From Xylophilus sp. GOD-11R (lineage in GTDB: Bacteria; Pseudomonadota; Gammaproteobacteria; Burkholderiales; Burkholderiaceae_C), in the NCBI RefSeq assembly GCF_033546935.1, contig NZ_CP137854.1:1612001-1676000 (forward strand): a stretch of 64,000 bases of DNA, read 5' to 3'. Below the pieces are notes generated by a model that saw only the letters and a list, made by a program, of their open reading frames with translations, did not search any database and was not told where the DNA came from. The translations under genes and the position numbers were made by a program. Shown here one piece after another: positions 62,272 to 64,000 of the stretch. Within the stretch, counting starts at the first letter, position 1; each line of letters begins with the position of its first letter.

Positions 62272-62287
62272 GGATTCGATGGCGGGA

Positions 62288-62992
62288 TCAGACGGCCCGG
62301 CGGACCATCAGCTCCTTGATCTTGCCGATCGCCTTGGTGGGGTTGAGACCCTTGGGGCAGACATCGACGCAGTTCATGATGGTGTGGCAGCGGAACAGGC
62401 GGTACGGATCCTCGAGGTTGTCGAGGCGGTCGCCGGTGGCGTTGTCGCGACTGTCGGCGATGAAGCGGTAGGCCTGCAGCAGGCCGGCCGGGCCGACGAA
62501 CTTGTCGGGGTTCCACCAGAAGCTCGGGCAGCTGGTCGAGCAGCTGGCGCACAGGATGCACTCGTACAGGCCGTCGAGTTCTTCGCGCTCTTCCGGGCTC
62601 TGCAGGCGTTCCTTTTCGGGCGGCCGGCTGTCGTTGATCAGGTAAGGCTTGATCGAGTGGTACTGGTTGAAGAAGTGGGTCATGTCCACGATCACGTCGC
62701 GGATGACCGGCAGGCCCGGCAGTGGCTTGATGACGATCGGGTCCTTCAACGTGCGCAAGTTGGTCAGGCAGGCCAGGCCGTTCTTGCCGTTGATGTTCAT
62801 CGCATCGGAGCCGCACACGCCTTCGCGGCAGGAGCGGCGAAAGGCGATGGTCGGGTCGATGGCCTTGAGCTTGATCAGCGCGTCGAGCAGCATGCGTTCA
62901 TTGCCTTCGAGTTCGATCTCGATGGTCTGCATGTAGGGCTTGGCGTCCTTGTCCGGGTCGTAGCGATAGATCTTGAATGTGCGCTTTTGCAT
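62288..62992 (-). CDS. sdhB: succinate dehydrogenase iron-sulfur subunit
   Basis: A 234-residue subunit carrying the three iron-sulfur clusters: [2Fe-2S] in [15 protein letters not shown] with NGLACL, [4Fe-4S] in [12 protein letters not shown] and [3Fe-4S] around [17 protein letters not shown]. It passes electrons from SdhA to the membrane anchor. It follows sdhA by 30 bases and precedes sdhE. Confidence 0.96.
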   Translation of the reverse strand: MQKRTFKIYRYDPDKDAKPYMQTIEIELEGNERMLLDALIKLKAIDPTIAFRRSCREGVCGSDAMNINGKNGLACLTNLRTLKDPIVIKPLPGLPVIRDVIVDMTHFFNQYHSIKPYLINDSRPPEKERLQSPEEREELDGLYECILCASCSTSCPSFWWNPDKFVGPAGLLQAYRFIADSRDNATGDRLDNLEDPYRLFRCHTIMNCVDVCPKGLNPTKAIGKIKELMVRRAV

Positions 62993-63022
62993 GATGTACT
63001 TTCGCGTGGGTTGCCGGACTGA

Positions 63023-64000
63023 TCAGAACGTGCGGACCTTGGGCGGCACGGTGTCGACGGTCAGCGGCTTCATGCGGACCGGTTTGTAGGCCAGGCTGTT
63101 GGTGGCGCTGTACCACAAGGTGTGCTTCATCCACTCCTTGTCGTTGCGGCCGAGCGGGAACTCGGCGTCGTCGGCGGGACGTTCGTAGTCGTCGACGGTG
63201 TGGGCGCCACGGCATTCCTTGCGCGCTGCGGCAGACACCATGGTGGCCTGCGCCACTTCGATCAGGTTGTCGACTTCCAGGGCTTCGATGCGGGCGGTGT
63301 TGAAGACGCGCGACTTGTCCTTGAGCGTGACGTTGGCCACGCGCTTGCGGATCTCGGCGATCTTGGCCACGCCTTCGTCCATGACCGACTGCTGGCGGAA
63401 CACGGCGGCATGCGCCTGCATCGTGGCGCGGATGTCGGCAGCGACGTCCTGGGCGTATTCACCGGACGTGGAGTCTTCCAGTTCGTTCAGGCGCTTCAGG
63501 GTACGGTCGGCCGCATGGGCCGGCAGCGACTTGTGCTCCTTGAGCTTGTCGTTGAACTCGACGATGTGGTTGCCGGCCGCGCGGCCGAAGACCAGCAGGT
63601 CGAGCAGCGAGTTGGTGCCCAGGCGGTTGGCGCCGTGCACCGACACGCAGGAGCATTCGCCGACCGCGTACAGGCCCTTGACCACCACGCTCTCGTTGGC
63701 TTCGTTCTGGGTGACGACCTGGCCGTTGATGTTGGTGGGGATGCCGCCCATCTGGTAATGGATGGTGGGCACCACCGGGATCGGCTCGCGGGTGATGTCG
63801 ACGTTGGCGAAGTTATGGCCGATCTCTTCGACCGAGGGCAGGCGCTTGCGGATGGTGTCGGCGCCCAGGTGGTCGAGCTTGAGCAGGATGTGGTCCTTGT
63901 TGGGACCGCAGCCACGGCCTTCCTTGATTTCCTGGTCCATGCAGCGCGAGACAAAGTCGCGCGGGGCCAGGTCCTTCAGGGTAGGCGCATAGCGTTCCAT
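63023..64000 (-). CDS. sdhA: succinate dehydrogenase flavoprotein subunit, C-terminal part (cut by window edge)
   Basis: The last 325 or so residues of SdhA. The N-terminal FAD-binding half lies beyond the right edge, and the Met codon at 64000 is internal. Present are the segment APRDFVSRCMDQEIKEGRG, HYQMGGIPTNINGQVV with active-site His/Arg context, GECSCVSVHGANRLGTNSLLDLLVFGR, and the C-terminal EFPLGRNDKEWMKHTLW. It should oxidise succinate to fumarate with covalent FAD. Confidence 0.95.
   Translation of the reverse strand: MERYAPTLKDLAPRDFVSRCMDQEIKEGRGCGPNKDHILLKLDHLGADTIRKRLPSVEEIGHNFANVDITREPIPVVPTIHYQMGGIPTNINGQVVTQNEANESVVVKGLYAVGECSCVSVHGANRLGTNSLLDLLVFGRAAGNHIVEFNDKLKEHKSLPAHAADRTLKRLNELEDSTSGEYAQDVAADIRATMQAHAAVFRQQSVMDEGVAKIAEIRKRVANVTLKDKSRVFNTARIEALEVDNLIEVAQATMVSAAARKECRGAHTVDDYERPADDAEFPLGRNDKEWMKHTLWYSATNSLAYKPVRMKPLTVDTVPPKVRTF

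Overview
This window is a high-GC (about two thirds G+C, strong G/C at third codon positions) bacterial chromosome segment. The protein set and gene orders point to a betaproteobacterium of the order Burkholderiales, most probably family Comamonadaceae. Signals include a pyruvate dehydrogenase operon whose E3 subunit carries its own lipoyl domain, a beta-proteobacterial proteasome homologue inside that operon, DUF1631, split RfaE1/RfaE2 and an sdhA-sdhB-sdhE-gltA cluster. I see no rRNA, tRNA, CRISPR array, prophage or insertion sequence. Coding density is very high: no gene-free stretch exceeds about 250 bases, and many neighbours overlap by an ATGA or GTGA.

Layout. 1-6.8 kb (minus strand): the end of a DUF4124/glutaredoxin-like gene, oligopeptidase A, folD, and a FixJ-type response regulator with its PAS sensor kinase. 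6.9-13.9 kb (plus): aceE, aceF, a proteasome-like Ntn hydrolase and lpdA. 14-19 kb: NlpC/P60 hydrolase, PQQ-type sugar dehydrogenase, then a minus-strand operon of a GlpD-like FAD enzyme, a DegT-type aminotransferase and a small membrane protein. 19.2-22.6 kb: isochorismatase-like hydrolase, propionyl-CoA synthetase and DUF1345. 22.6-25.6 kb (minus): an alkylation-repair operon (Ada-AlkA fusion, Ogt, EamA exporter). 25.8-30.3 kb: phosphomannomutase, waaA, rhodanese, PIMT, msrA. 30.3-36.5 kb: a His-rich secreted protein with a TonB receptor (probable metal uptake), AEC carrier, pdxH, MobA-like transferase, sodC and ChaC. 36.7-39.2 kb: edd-eda (Entner-Doudoroff) behind a GntR-like operator. 39.2-40.4 kb: an XRE/AbiEii-type toxin-antitoxin pair interrupted by a 13-G tract. 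40.4-44.6 kb: small exported protein, UvrA2, ZntB/CorA. 44.6-48.2 kb (minus): gloA-rfaE1-rfaE2-TPR/glycosyltransferase operon. 48.3-50.2 kb: MarR regulator and MFS transporter. 50.3-53.5 kb (minus): RhlE-type helicase, then an unusual F-box-like protein and a small membrane protein. 53.6-56.8 kb: EttA and DUF1631. 56.8-60.5 kb: the glutathione-dependent formaldehyde pair (fghA, frmA), a GlxA/AraC regulator and a P-loop kinase-like protein. 60.5-64 kb (minus): sdhA (cut by the window edge), sdhB, sdhE, gltA.

The window is mostly core metabolism: pyruvate oxidation into the TCA cycle, Entner-Doudoroff sugar catabolism, LPS inner-core synthesis, and repair and detoxification of alkylation, formaldehyde, methylglyoxal and oxidative damage. 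The parts least explained by standard annotation are the proteasome homologue embedded in the PDH operon, the homopolymer-interrupted toxin-antitoxin locus, the F-box-like/membrane protein pair and the GlpD-like/aminotransferase operon. Starts, domains and functions below come from reading translated sequence against remembered family motifs; no database search was run.
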